The position numbers were made by a program, and so were the translations under genes. From Streptomyces griseochromogenes (lineage in GTDB: Bacteria; Actinomycetota; Actinomycetes; Streptomycetales; Streptomycetaceae), in NCBI RefSeq assembly GCF_001542625.1, contig NZ_CP016279.1, positions 2,976,001 to 3,040,000 on the forward strand: a stretch of DNA of 64,000 nucleotides, written 5' to 3'. Numbering within the stretch: the first letter of the stretch is position 1; each line of letters starts with the position of its first letter. Below the pieces are notes generated by a model. It did not search any database, was not told the origin of the DNA, and saw only the letters and a program-made list of their open reading frames with translations. Positions 17,797 to 25,408 of this stretch are shown one piece after another.

Positions 17797-17917
17797 GCCG
17801 CTTCGGGAGTTCGATCCGAGCGCGGCCCGGCAGCGCCCCTGCTCGATCGGCGAGTACGTGCTGAGCCGTGCATGGGTACCTACGTCCGATGCCGTTGATG
17901 TCACCTGTGGATGTCAG
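17797..17917 (+). repeat. Diverged direct repeat at the island's left edge, partner at 28987-29105
   Basis: The copies share GAGTTCG(A/G)TCCGAGCGCGG at the left, then a matching (G)CCGTTGATGTC or (G)TCGTTGATGTC segment and (T/C)GGATGTCAG at the right. The two copies bracket almost the whole accessory island (about 11.2 kb), so they may be remnants of an integration or recombination boundary. Confidence 0.6.
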
Positions 17918-18052
17918 CCCGACCCAAATCATCTTGGTGTCGGCGCAGGATCGAAGCCCTTCCGGGACCAAATCCCGTCATACAGGCTGGTCATCAACTG
18001 ATCGGGCGGTACCGTGATAGGTCGGTCATCGTGCGTAAGGAGGAGGGGGACG

Positions 18053-19000
18053 GTGCCGCAGCCCAACAACCGCAGTAAGGCCATCCGCCCGGCCGCATAC
18101 ACGGCACTGGTCGAGGCGCTGACCACGATCTACTGGAACAAAGGCCCTTTTGAGCTCTACGTCCGAGCAATGCTGAAGGACCACAGTGAGCTCCTGGCAC
18201 AGCTGAGCTTCCCGTCGTCCACCAAGCGGGAAGTGTCCGGCCAGTTGGTTAACCTGCTGCAAGCCAATGAGGCCCGGTACCTCGACCTGACGGTCGCACT
18301 CATGCTCGACATCGCCGACATGGAGACATTCCCTAACCTGACTTCCCAGCAGGATGGGGAAGAGAAAGTAGCCAAAGCGACTGCGGCTGTAGCGGAGTTG
18401 AGGCGTTGGACTGCCAAGCAGCGTGAGGTCATCGCGGAGCATGAGGCACACGCGGTTGCCATCACGGAGAGCGCCAAACAGGCCCAGGACGGCCGAGCGT
18501 TTGCCCAGGCCCATGAGGAGCTGAAGCAACGGTTCATGGTGATGCACTCGGCGGCCAACCCGCAGCAGCGGGGGAGGGGCTTCGAGGGCTTCATCAATGA
18601 GCTGTTCGCCCTGTACGACCTAGAACCGCGGGCGGCATACAGCTTGGACCACGAGCAGATCGATGGTGCGTTCTCTTTCGACACTGACCACTACGTCCTC
18701 GAAGCCAAGTGGTGGAAAGAGGCCATCGGTCGCCGGGAGCTGGACGTCTTCAAGAGCAACATCGAGCGCAAGGGTAAGAACACCCTCGGCCTATACATCA
18801 GCATGAGCAACTTCACCTCGGACGCCCTGGCGGTCTACAGCCTCAGCACGCCGTTCATCACGATGGATGGGGGCGACTTCATGGCTGTGCTCGACCAACG
18901 CATCCGCCTGGACGAGCTGATGCGCCGCAAGAAGCGGCACGCGAGCGAGACAGGGCACTGCTTCCTGCCCGTCTCCCAGATCTTCTCCGAGTCGGACTGA
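18053..19000 (+). CDS. Mrr-type restriction endonuclease domain protein
   Basis: The protein is 315 residues. The GTG at 18053 is fixed by an ideal AAGGAGGAGGGG site just upstream. The N-terminal two thirds is helical, with a probable coiled coil at about 105-165. The C-terminal domain has the Mrr-like PD-(D/E)xK fold: GRGFEGFINELFALYDLEPR at about 174-193, Asp204 in HEQIDGAFSF, and Glu217-x-Lys219 in YVLEAKWWKEAIG. The closing strand GLYISMSNFTSDAL is also typical. No methyltransferase is adjacent, which suits a type IV-like or abortive nuclease. The gene is alone on its strand at the island's left end, and its GC is below that of core genes, suggesting transfer. Confidence 0.85.
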   Translation: MPQPNNRSKAIRPAAYTALVEALTTIYWNKGPFELYVRAMLKDHSELLAQLSFPSSTKREVSGQLVNLLQANEARYLDLTVALMLDIADMETFPNLTSQQDGEEKVAKATAAVAELRRWTAKQREVIAEHEAHAVAITESAKQAQDGRAFAQAHEELKQRFMVMHSAANPQQRGRGFEGFINELFALYDLEPRAAYSLDHEQIDGAFSFDTDHYVLEAKWWKEAIGRRELDVFKSNIERKGKNTLGLYISMSNFTSDALAVYSLSTPFITMDGGDFMAVLDQRIRLDELMRRKKRHASETGHCFLPVSQIFSESD

Positions 19001-19534
19001 GCACTCTGCATCTGGCCGGGGCGGACGGCATCGAGAGCAGGCGGCAGCACTGCCCGCCATCCGCTTGTTGTCCGTTCGCCGGCCAGCACTGTCATTGCTC
19101 CAGACCAGCCCCCCGGGGCTTGTCTGTGCCTCGGCCGACGACGGTCAGCCACGACGGTAAGGGCGCCAACCGATCACGAGCGCGTATGCCTCGCTGCACC
19201 CCCATCGGACTCAGCCACGCCTTTGGGCTGCCTCCTCGAGAGGCCCACGACGGCCAGCACGTGGCGCCCGTGTGCTGTCAGCCATCATTGATCACCTCGA
19301 TGGACCGGACGCCGGGCGCATGCCCCGCGAATTCCGAAGGACTGGCGCCCGATGACCTCGCCGGTGATCCGGGTCCCTACGGGCAGGGCCGCGACGGTTG
19401 CCGGCCAGCCTTCCAGTACCGCCTCCGTGGCTGGCGCGTCAGGACCCGCGGGCCACGCGCGCACTCTTCCATGGTTCGCGACAGGCCATGTTGGAGAGAA
19501 CCCTTGCGGAGAGGGTCGGCTATATGGGGGGAAC
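19001..19534. other. Intergenic island spacer with a repeat unit
   Basis: No gene is convincing. It contains the repeat at 19131-19222. GC falls toward the right as the low-GC gene at 19535 is approached. Confidence 0.5.
19131..19222 (+). repeat. Diverged direct repeat, partner at 23508-23598
   Basis: About 90 bp in two copies with roughly 85% identity by eye. Both carry GCCGACGAC(G/A)GTCAGCCACG, then CCGATCACG(A/C)GCGCGTATG and CTCAGCCACGC. The copies bracket the two-TM gene and the nested IS elements. No coding function is apparent. Confidence 0.7.
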
Positions 19535-20299
19535 ATGCCTAGGTTTTCGATCATGGTGCGTACTGCTATACGCAGCTTGGATCTCTACGTAACCCTAGTA
19601 GCGGCGATTGCATTCGGCGTCCTAGGCCTGGTAGGGAATGCCTCACAGGAGGTAGTAACCTCCGGAATTCTAGCAATTCTTGCCCTTGTGACAATTTCCC
19701 TTTTGAGGTTGCGCTCTCAGGGTGAAAAAATCAACCAGTCCCTGGCAGAAATTAAAGCCAGACCGAGCGCCGATCGATTCTTCTCCGAAGTTGATGATAG
19801 GGACGAGATCAGGGAGATGATCTCGTCATCGCGGGAAGTATGGCTCCACGGCTGGACGCTCGGACTACACCTTGTCTCATACGCGGACGAGATCAGGAGA
19901 GCTGTCACCAAGGGTCTACACATCAAGATTCTCGTGATTGAACCGCACAGCACGGCCATGAGTATCGCGGCAAGTGAGGCTGAAAACCGCAGCGCAGACG
20001 AACTTAGCTCTAATTTGGAGGCCAACCTAAGAAGGTTGGCTGCACCGATCACGGGAACTGTAGCCGGAAGGCTGGAAATCAAGACTCTCAGCTACGTTCC
20101 CCACAACACGGTGATTGCCTCCGACCCTTCAACCAAGCAAGGAAAAATCGTCATGCGGATCGCGACTTTCCATGCAGATCATTGGCAGCGGCCAACCTTT
20201 ACAGTCACTCGACAGAACGACCCTGGGTGGTACGACTTCTTCAAGACCCAGTTTGAGAGGAAGTGGGAATCAGGACACTTGTATGTGTCACTTCCATAG
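19535..20299 (+). CDS. Two-transmembrane protein with a PLD-like cytosolic domain, candidate defence effector
   Basis: The protein is 254 residues from the ATG at 19535. Two transmembrane helices (about 17-33 and 41-58) are followed by a soluble domain. WLHGWTLGLHLVSYADEIRR near 103, then GLHIKILVIEPHS, resembles the strand-helix-strand opening of phospholipase-D-fold proteins. A canonical HxKxxxxD pair is not seen, so catalysis is doubtful. GC is near 50% and many A/T-ending codons are used, in sharp contrast to the chromosome, which is strong evidence of recent transfer. A hairpin follows at 20375-20405. The architecture of a small TM anchor plus an enzymatic-looking domain recurs among phage-defence effectors; that role is inference. 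Confidence 0.7.
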   Translation: MPRFSIMVRTAIRSLDLYVTLVAAIAFGVLGLVGNASQEVVTSGILAILALVTISLLRLRSQGEKINQSLAEIKARPSADRFFSEVDDRDEIREMISSSREVWLHGWTLGLHLVSYADEIRRAVTKGLHIKILVIEPHSTAMSIAASEAENRSADELSSNLEANLRRLAAPITGTVAGRLEIKTLSYVPHNTVIASDPSTKQGKIVMRIATFHADHWQRPTFTVTRQNDPGWYDFFKTQFERKWESGHLYVSLP

Positions 20300-20374
20300 A
20301 GCGGACGTCACCGACTCCAAGAGCAGTAGGTCCACTGAGCACGAGGCCGTTCCTTCTGCCGGCTTATAACGACT

Positions 20375-20405
20375 GGCACCACCAGGCAGCACGCCAGGTG
20401 GTGCC
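20375..20405 (+). terminator. Hairpin downstream of the two-TM gene
   Basis: GGCACCACC at 20375-20383 pairs with GGTGGTGCC at 20397-20405, and the stem extends inward with one mismatch. It sits 75 bp after the stop of the low-GC gene. Confidence 0.65.
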
Positions 20406-20835
20406 TTGGTGTAGCAGGAGACCTCTTCGTCCCGAAGCAGCTTGAGTGGGTGCGCCTCCTTGGGCTAGTGCGCTCCTCACCTGCGCTGATGGTCCGCAGA
20501 CGTCCGTGCTCGTCCGTCGGCGTTGTCACGCAGTTACTGACGTTGTTGCCGTGATGTCGTCAAGGTGAGGCCAGTTTCGGCGAGACATCCGTCGATGAGG
20601 TTGCTGCGGTACTGGATCTGGCGGAGACCGTGCCGAAGCGCACTCATGAGGTGGTCAGGGTCGGTGAATGCGGTGTTGGCCTGGCTGCTGCGTCGCAGCA
20701 GCGACCGGATGCCCTCGACGGGGTTGAGGTCGGGTGCATAGGACGGCAGGAAGTAGCAGGTGATCCAGTCGTGGGTGCTGATGAACTCCCGCAGCCGGCT
20801 GTCTCTGTGCACGTTCAGGATGCCCCTATGTTGCG

Positions 20836-21879
20836 TCAAGCGGCAGAAGAGGAGGCGGCAAGGGCCGGTGTCGGCTGGATCTCACGGTAGATCTCGCGGG
20901 CGACGTAGCGTTTGAGGCAGCGGATGATCTCGCGTTTGGACATGCCCTGTTGCGTGCGTCGTTCGAGGTAGAGACGTGTGCGGGCATCCCGGCGGAGGCG
21001 GGTCACGACGATGCGGTAGAGGGCGGCGTTGGCCTGCCGGTTGCCCCCGCGGTTCAGCCTCCGGCGCTGGGTCTTCCCGGAAGACTGCTCGACAGGGCTG
21101 ACGCCACATAGAGCGGCGAACGATGCCTCACTGGCCAGCCGCTCTGGGTTGTCGCCAGCGGCGATCAGCAGGGCAGCGGCACTGTCGGGCCCGACGCCGG
21201 TGACGTCCAAAAGCTGAGGACGGCAGTGACGCACGGCCTTGGTGACCCGGTGAGCGAGTTCCTTCACCTCGGCGGTCAGCTGCTGGATGCGCCGGGCCAG
21301 CAGCCGCAGCGTGAACACTGCCGCGTCGCCGGTTTCGGGAAGGTCGGCGCATCTGGCGATCAGCGCCGTGTTGGTGAGCTTGGAGAGTGCCTCGCGCAGC
21401 GCGGGATCAACTCCGAGCAGCACAGCCTTGAGCTGGTTCTTCGCCTACGTGCGAGCCTTGACGGCCGACTCCTTCGCCAGCCGCAGCACGCGCAGGTCGG
21501 CCGCCGGGCCCTCACCGGTCTTGGGTGTGACGTCAGCGCAACCGGACAGCACTGCGCGGGCGGCGGCCTCCGCATCCACGGCGTCGGTCTTGCCGCGCTT
21601 GCGGCGGATGGCGCGGTCCGGCTGATTGACCTCGATGACCTGCACGTTCTCCCGGCTCAGGAGGCGTGCCAGAGCCGCTCCGTAGGATCCGGTGCATTCC
21701 ACACCGGCTCGGCGCAGGGCGCCGAAAGAGCATGCCCAGGCCAGGAGTTCCCCGAGCATGGTGATCACGGCGGCGACATGCACGTCCTTGTGGGTGTCCA
21801 CCCCCAGGATCACGTCCTCTGCCAGCGGTTCTTCCAGCTGTGCGGGCAGAGTCGGCTGGGGGATGCTGGTGCTGGTCAC
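20836..21879 (-). pseudogene. IS110-family DEDD recombinase, interrupted by an amber codon
   Basis: Read through, the frame is 347 residues. The N-terminal RuvC-like DEDD domain has ILGVDTHKDVHVAAVI (first Asp), VECTGSYGAALARLL and GKTDAVDAEAAARAV. The C-terminal Transposase_20 domain has LLDVTGVGPDSAAALLIAAG, ASFAALCGVSPVEQSSGKTQ with RRRLNRGGNRQANAALY, and the conserved Ser near SPVEQSSGK. A single in-frame TAG (CTA on the plus strand, 21445-21447) falls between SAVKART and AKNQLKAVLLG, where relatives usually have Gln, so a CAG-to-TAG transition is likely. Both halves keep the same frame and otherwise look intact. An alternative is two polypeptides, but family precedent is against it. Confidence 0.85.
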
Positions 21880-22101
21880 GCGGCTCCTTGATCGGCACGG
21901 GGCTGTGGCCGACGTCGGTCCGGTGGGCGGTCAGAACTGTGACGGTGCCTTGTGCGGCAAGGCCCCTATCGAGACACGCTCGCCGGTCCGGCGGCAGCAA
22001 GCACCGCCCGGGCCACAGGCCGACAGATCCTCAACAAGGCAGGCTGGCCAGTTGTCCCACGGGTCAGACCCCTGGCCCGGACGGCGCCCCATGAGTCTCA
22101 C
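21880..22101 (-). ncRNA. Candidate IS110 bridge RNA (guide RNA) region
   Basis: In the IS110 group the segment 5' of the recombinase encodes a bridge RNA with a target-binding and a donor-binding loop. Here the 222-bp segment contains CAGTTGTCCCAC at 22049-22060, identical over 12 nt to the actual insertion-site flank at 22101-22112. It sits in a loop closed by GGCCAG (22046-22051) and CTGGCC (22072-22077). Next in the transcript comes CCTCAAC (22029-22035), one mismatch from the opposite target flank CCTGAAC on the minus strand. Then GCCCCTAT (21962-21969) equals the element's left end at 20822-20829. It is followed by a hairpin at 21948-21962 and CTGTGA at 21937-21942, complementary to the TCACAG right end. 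Exact RNA boundaries are not known. Confidence 0.7.
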
Positions 22102-22539
22102 AGTTGTCCCACACGAGCACGATCGGCGCGCCGAGTTGCTGGTGGGCGGCGATGAGCAGGTCGCGGTAGTCGGTCCAGGTGAAGCTGCGTCTGCCGCCCC
22201 GCTTGTGATCGACGTACCGTTTGGGCCGGCAGATCAGACGCGAGCGTTTGTCCTGCTTGTAGCAGGCCAGAGCGGCGCTGGGAGCGTCCCCGCACTCGGA
22301 TGGCAGGTGTGTGGCCGCGCCTGGCCCAGGTGCGTGCGGTGGGCGGCGTCATCGAGAAGCCGGCTTCGTCCTCGAAACAGAGCCAGGCCCCGAGCGCCGC
22401 CACGGCGCATCCTCCTGGGGCCAGGTCTCCTTCCCCCAACCGGTCACCGCGTCCTCGTCGCGCTCGATCGCGCGGCGGGCGGGAACCTGGTAGCTGAAGC
22501 CGTGCCGGTGCAGCATCTGCGCGATGGCCGACAGCGTCA

Positions 22540-23166
22540 TTGCAACCGCTGCTGGACGCACTCCGGGCACCGCTGGAGAAGATGGCCGATCACGAAGCGC
22601 GCACGGTCGAACTGAAGCTGTGCATCATCGTCGCCCATCTGAACCTGCCGATGGGACTGCCCGGAGGCCTTGTCCCCGCGCCCTGTAGTGGTCAGTCCGA
22701 AGCGGAGAGATTCTACTTCCGGGACTGCCCGGAGAACCGGCAGCGGATGTGGGACGATTCCGCCAAGCACAACTGGATCACACTGAAGAACCTGCTGGAA
22801 CGGGTGCACCAGCGGAATCCGGGAATCGTCATATCCTGCGAGATCCGAGAGTCGCCGCAGATACCCGAGCGGAAGCTGTACATCATCAACCAGGAAACGG
22901 TTTTCTATACAGGGTGCGGCATCGAGCGCAGTGACGTCGCCTGGCACGAGAACACCTACCGGATCCTCGACACCGAGGGCTCCTGGCCGCTCTACGGCGA
23001 GGCCCGCTACGTCGGCTGGGATCTGCACTCGCGGGCGCGCTCGACCGCACAGATCGCGGAGCACTGCATGGAGTGCCACCGCAACCTCTGGGAGAAGCTC
23101 GCCGACATTAAGCCGGAGCGTCCTGTGATCACGCATCCACTGTGGGCCACTCCCCCTCGTCGGTGA
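22540..23166 (+). pseudogene. Unrecognised protein, probably 5'-truncated at the IS630 junction
   Basis: An open frame of about 200 residues has protein-like composition and conserved-looking stretches, for example KHNWITLKNLLERVHQRNPG, IPERKLYIINQETVFYTGCG and RYVGWDLHSRARSTAQIAEH. Its apparent start coincides with the truncated 5' end of the IS630 remnant, and no ribosome site precedes it (an internal ATG is at 22582). The true N-terminus was therefore probably lost when the mobile elements recombined. I do not recognise the family. Codon bias on the plus strand is better than on the opposite strand. Confidence 0.5.
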
Positions 23167-23302
23167 GCAGGTCCCAAACCGACTCGAACCAATTCGGCAT
23201 GCTCTCCACGAAAACGGAATCCAGTGCACGGGGGTTGTTGGTGCAGACGTGATGGGGGAGCGTCGACCCGTGGTGGGTCGGGAGGAACCGAATTCAGCCC
23301 TA

Positions 23303-23470
23303 CTTCTTCTTGCCCTGGGTCTTGTCGGGGATCTTGATTACCTGCGTTTTCCCTGTTCAGGGATGGTGGCCCTGTGCGCCTGGTGGTTATCGTCGGTCGT
23401 CCTTGGCTACTGTCGAGCGACTTCGGACGGCTCAGAGACGGCCCAGACTCCTGCCGGATGCAGGGCCGCT
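23303..23470 (+). repeat. Diverged direct repeat, partner at 26551-26715
   Basis: The first 34 bases (CTTCTTCTT, then CCTGGGTCTTGTCGGGGATC) differ from the partner at one position. Similarity then fades but returns at GACTTCGGACGG versus GGCCTCGGACGG and through GACGGCCC. On the minus strand the strongest part would read IPDKTQGKKK, so it may be the 3' tail of a lost gene. Confidence 0.6.
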
Positions 23471-23507
23471 CTCGGCTGCGAGCACCTTCGATGCGGCCAG
23501 TCTGAAC

Positions 23508-23598
23508 CTCAGCCGACGACAGTCAGCCACGACGGCGAGAACGCCGACCGATCACGCGCGCGTATGTCTCGCTGTACCCCCACCGGGCTCAGCCACGC
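23508..23598 (+). repeat. Diverged direct repeat, partner at 19131-19222
   Basis: Second copy of the roughly 90-bp sequence described at 19131. Differences are scattered point changes, with no length change visible over the core. Confidence 0.7.
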
Positions 23599-23808
23599 TG
23601 CTGGTGCCGTCGACCGGAGCAAGACGCAACGGCCAGCCCGTGACAAAGGCGCGGAGCCCTCAGCTCGGGGAGCTGCGACTATCCGGGGTCGGTTCGCCCG
23701 CTGACCTGGGCGAACAGCGGCACGGTGGCATAGCTGGCTGGGGCCGCTTTCACTGTGATTCCCCACTGTTTTTCCGCCCGATCTGGTGTGCTTATGGTGT
23801 GGCGGCCT

Positions 23809-24060
23809 TCAGCGCTGGGAGTCAGGCGCCGGCTCGATGACATCAGCCCAGACGCGATCGCTCCACGGATTGCCCGCGACGCCGAGACGTGCCGCGACGA
23901 CATCGTCGAGGAAGTGCGCCTGAGCTATGCCCACTGTCTCGTCGGGCCACCACAGTGAGTCGCACTCGGTGCATAGCAAGAGGGGCGTCCCATCGGCCTT
24001 GAAGCGGTACCGGCGGACCCAGTCCTGCCCACAGCGCGGACAGACACATTCGGCTGACAT
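23809..24060 (-). CDS. Small zinc-ribbon protein
   Basis: The protein is 83 residues from the ATG at 24060 (MSAECVCPRCGQDWVRRYRF). Two CxxC pairs (CPRC at about 7-10 and CTEC near 31-34) make a single zinc ribbon, followed by a helical tail (AQAHFLDDVVAARLGVAG). No strong ribosome site is seen, and a longer N-terminal start is possible. It lies alone between repeat units. Small zinc ribbons of this kind often bind nucleic acid or a protein partner; no specific function can be given. Confidence 0.65.
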   Translation of the reverse strand: MSAECVCPRCGQDWVRRYRFKADGTPLLLCTECDSLWWPDETVGIAQAHFLDDVVAARLGVAGNPWSDRVWADVIEPAPDSQR

Positions 24061-24441
24061 GAAAAGGAAGGTATCCCGAACCCGGGTGCACGCTTTCCAA
24101 GTCTGTTGGTGCCTTGCTGGGCGGAGTACAGGGCCGTTCACCTGTGTTCATGGGTGGGTGAGTGCTGGGACGGCCCCTGCGGATGGTCCTGCCTGAACGG
24201 CGGTGAACCTCGCTGAATGAGACGGAAACTGAGACGGCCCGGCACAGGGCCAGACCGTCATCACCTGCTACGACCTTCTGATCCGTAGCCCTATGTGGAT
24301 CGGTCGGTGAGGGTCATACCAGTTGCGCTTCTGCTCTACGAGGACGCCGCCGGACGGGGCGGTTGCTGTGGTTGCTGTATTTCGCTGCTGTACCGCATTG
24401 GCTTGCTGCCTGCTAGAGCGTGTCCGGCGAGCCAACCGTGG
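24061..24441. other. Island spacer with a repeat unit, no gene
   Basis: Contains the repeat at 24135-24237. The remainder (24238-24441) shows no gene, hairpin or RNA that I can support. Confidence 0.5.
24135..24237 (+). repeat. Diverged direct repeat, partner at 17527-17633
   Basis: Second copy of the unit ending GCTGAATGAGACGGAAACTG. It lies between the zinc-ribbon gene and the tail-tube gene. Confidence 0.65.
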
Positions 24442-24882
24442 CTACTCGACGGTGATGTCCTCGTAGGTGATCGTTACTTGCTCGGTCGCAGGCCCGGACT
24501 CGGAAGCCCCCAATGAGGGGCCTTCCCAGCGGGACGCCCAGGCGTTGCTGAGGTGGATACGCCGGACAGTCTGCTTCTTCGCATCCTTCAGGGCGATGGT
24601 GATGTTCTGTCGGGCGCTGTCGAGATCGGCGTTGACCAGCGTCGCTTTGATCCAGTCGGTGAACGCGGTGCTCTTGTCCATGCCGCGGGTGATCGTGATC
24701 TCACCGCTCTTGCGTGCGCCCGGCTGTTTGCGCACGAGCGGCTCACCGTTCGCGGACACTTGACGGACCTCGACGACGTCCTGTTCCAGTTGCAGTCCGG
24801 ACACGCTCTGGACCGTCTCGACTTGGAACTTGCCCAGTTCGACGGCAAAGGTGCTGCTGTTGAAACTGTCACCGGTCAGCAC
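24442..24882 (-). CDS. Contractile tail / injection-system tube protein (T4 gp19-like), orphan
   Basis: The protein is 146 residues from the GTG at 24882, set by AGGAGG at 24891-24896. FAVELGKFQVETVQSVSGLQ followed by an acidic EQDVVEVRQ turn, then GEITITRGMDKSTAFTDWIK, ALKDAKKQTVRRIHLSNAW and a closing TEQVTITYEDITVE, is the standard order of the phage tail tube / Hcp-like family used by extracellular contractile injection systems. Such proteins form hexameric rings stacked into the inner tube. No sheath, baseplate, spike or AAA+ gene is nearby, so this copy is orphan. It is divergent from the unknown gene at 25409. Confidence 0.85.
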   Translation of the reverse strand: MLTGDSFNSSTFAVELGKFQVETVQSVSGLQLEQDVVEVRQVSANGEPLVRKQPGARKSGEITITRGMDKSTAFTDWIKATLVNADLDSARQNITIALKDAKKQTVRRIHLSNAWASRWEGPSLGASESGPATEQVTITYEDITVE

Positions 24883-25408
24883 GATGGGTACCTCCTGCTG
24901 CTAGTTCCTTCGCCTGCCTGACTTGTCGATCATGCTTCGCCTCAGGAGTGTCCGCAATTGGAACCTTTGTCCATAGCCCGGATGCAAGCCTTCGAACACT
25001 CCTGAGGCAACGTCTGATGGATTGGGGCCGACCCAACGGACACGGCCTGGTTCTATGGCCACGGGCGGCACCCAGAAGCCCTGATGGCCAGTCCGGGTGA
25101 CCGCGCTGATTGGTGGCGCATATGTCATGGCGGTATCTGTCGGTCACTCACACAGGTGAGCGCAGTTCGCGTCACGTCTTCGGCCGTGCCTGTCGAGCCA
25201 TGCCCGGCTCGGATTGGCGAGTTCTTCCGGAAACGCGAATTTACGGCCAATAGGTGTGATCACTCGGAAAATTCGCTTGAAGGACGAATCGTTCCGTCTG
25301 GGGAGTACGAGTGAGGGGGCGGTGCGACTACGACGTCGCCCCCGCGGCGCAGGATCCCGTGTCCGTGATCACGGGGAATCTCGAACTCCCTCGACACAAG
25401 GAGTGCAG
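24883..25408. other. Divergent promoter region with a 13-bp inverted repeat
   Basis: This 526-bp region separates the tail-tube gene from the gene at 25409. GCCTCAGGAGTGT (24939-24951) and ACACTCCTGAGGC (24996-25008) form a perfect 13-bp inverted repeat with a 44-nt centre, 57 bp or more upstream of the tube start. A short minus-strand frame (24901-25128) has no ribosome site and was not accepted. Confidence 0.55.
24939..25008. repeat. 13-bp perfect inverted repeat upstream of the tail-tube gene
   Basis: Arms at 24939-24951 and 24996-25008 are exactly complementary. It could be a regulator site pair, an RNA hairpin in the leader of the tube transcript, or a mobile-element scar. Confidence 0.6.

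Larger units (their letters stand above)
17256..18052. other. Left island margin: terminator and two repeat units, no gene
   Basis: About 800 bp lacking a credible gene. It contains the bL37 terminator and two diverged repeats (17527-17633 and 17797-17917) whose partners lie far to the right inside the island. The last 20 bases carry the AAGGAGGAGGGGGA ribosome site for the endonuclease gene. Confidence 0.6.
20819..22103 (-). mobile_element. IS110-family insertion sequence inserted in the IS630 remnant
   Basis: The ends are defined by where IS630 homology breaks: CACGTTCAG on the left at 20810-20818 and GTTGTCCCACAC on the right from 22103. An AG dinucleotide (CT on the coding strand) is present at both junctions (20817-20818 and 22102-22103), fitting the 2-bp core seen in IS110 recombination; placement is ambiguous by one base. 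The element is about 1.29 kb with no terminal inverted repeats, as expected for this family. It comprises one transposase on the minus strand and about 220 bp of non-coding sequence 5' of it. Confidence 0.85.
20534..22545 (-). mobile_element. Decayed IS630-family element, split by an IS110 insertion and truncated at its 5' end
   Basis: Two halves of one DDE transposase lie on either side of the IS110 element. The 3' half (20534-20818) encodes the C-terminal end, including CYFLPSYAPDLNPVEGI with the catalytic Glu. The 5' half (22104 to about 22545) encodes QVPARRAIERDEDAVTGW, then LCFEDEAGFSMTPP and VLVWDN. The joining point is the VWDN/LNVH motif, normally contiguous in the family. The 5' half has at least two frameshifts, and the first roughly 100 residues are missing at the junction near 22540. 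Terminal repeats were not identified. It is inactive. Confidence 0.85.
23167..23808. other. Gene-free island spacer with two repeat units
   Basis: No convincing gene. It contains the repeats at 23303-23470 (partner 26551-26715) and 23508-23598 (partner 19131-19222). An abrupt A/T-rich patch lies near 23750-23780. Confidence 0.55.

Noticed and set aside
20836..21879. Frameshift between two IS110 transposase halves
   Set aside because: The two halves are in the same frame. The break is a single stop codon.
24901..25128. 75-codon minus-strand frame upstream of the tail-tube gene
   Set aside because: No ribosome site, poor codon bias, and it overlaps the 13-bp inverted repeat. It is possibly a leader but unsupported.
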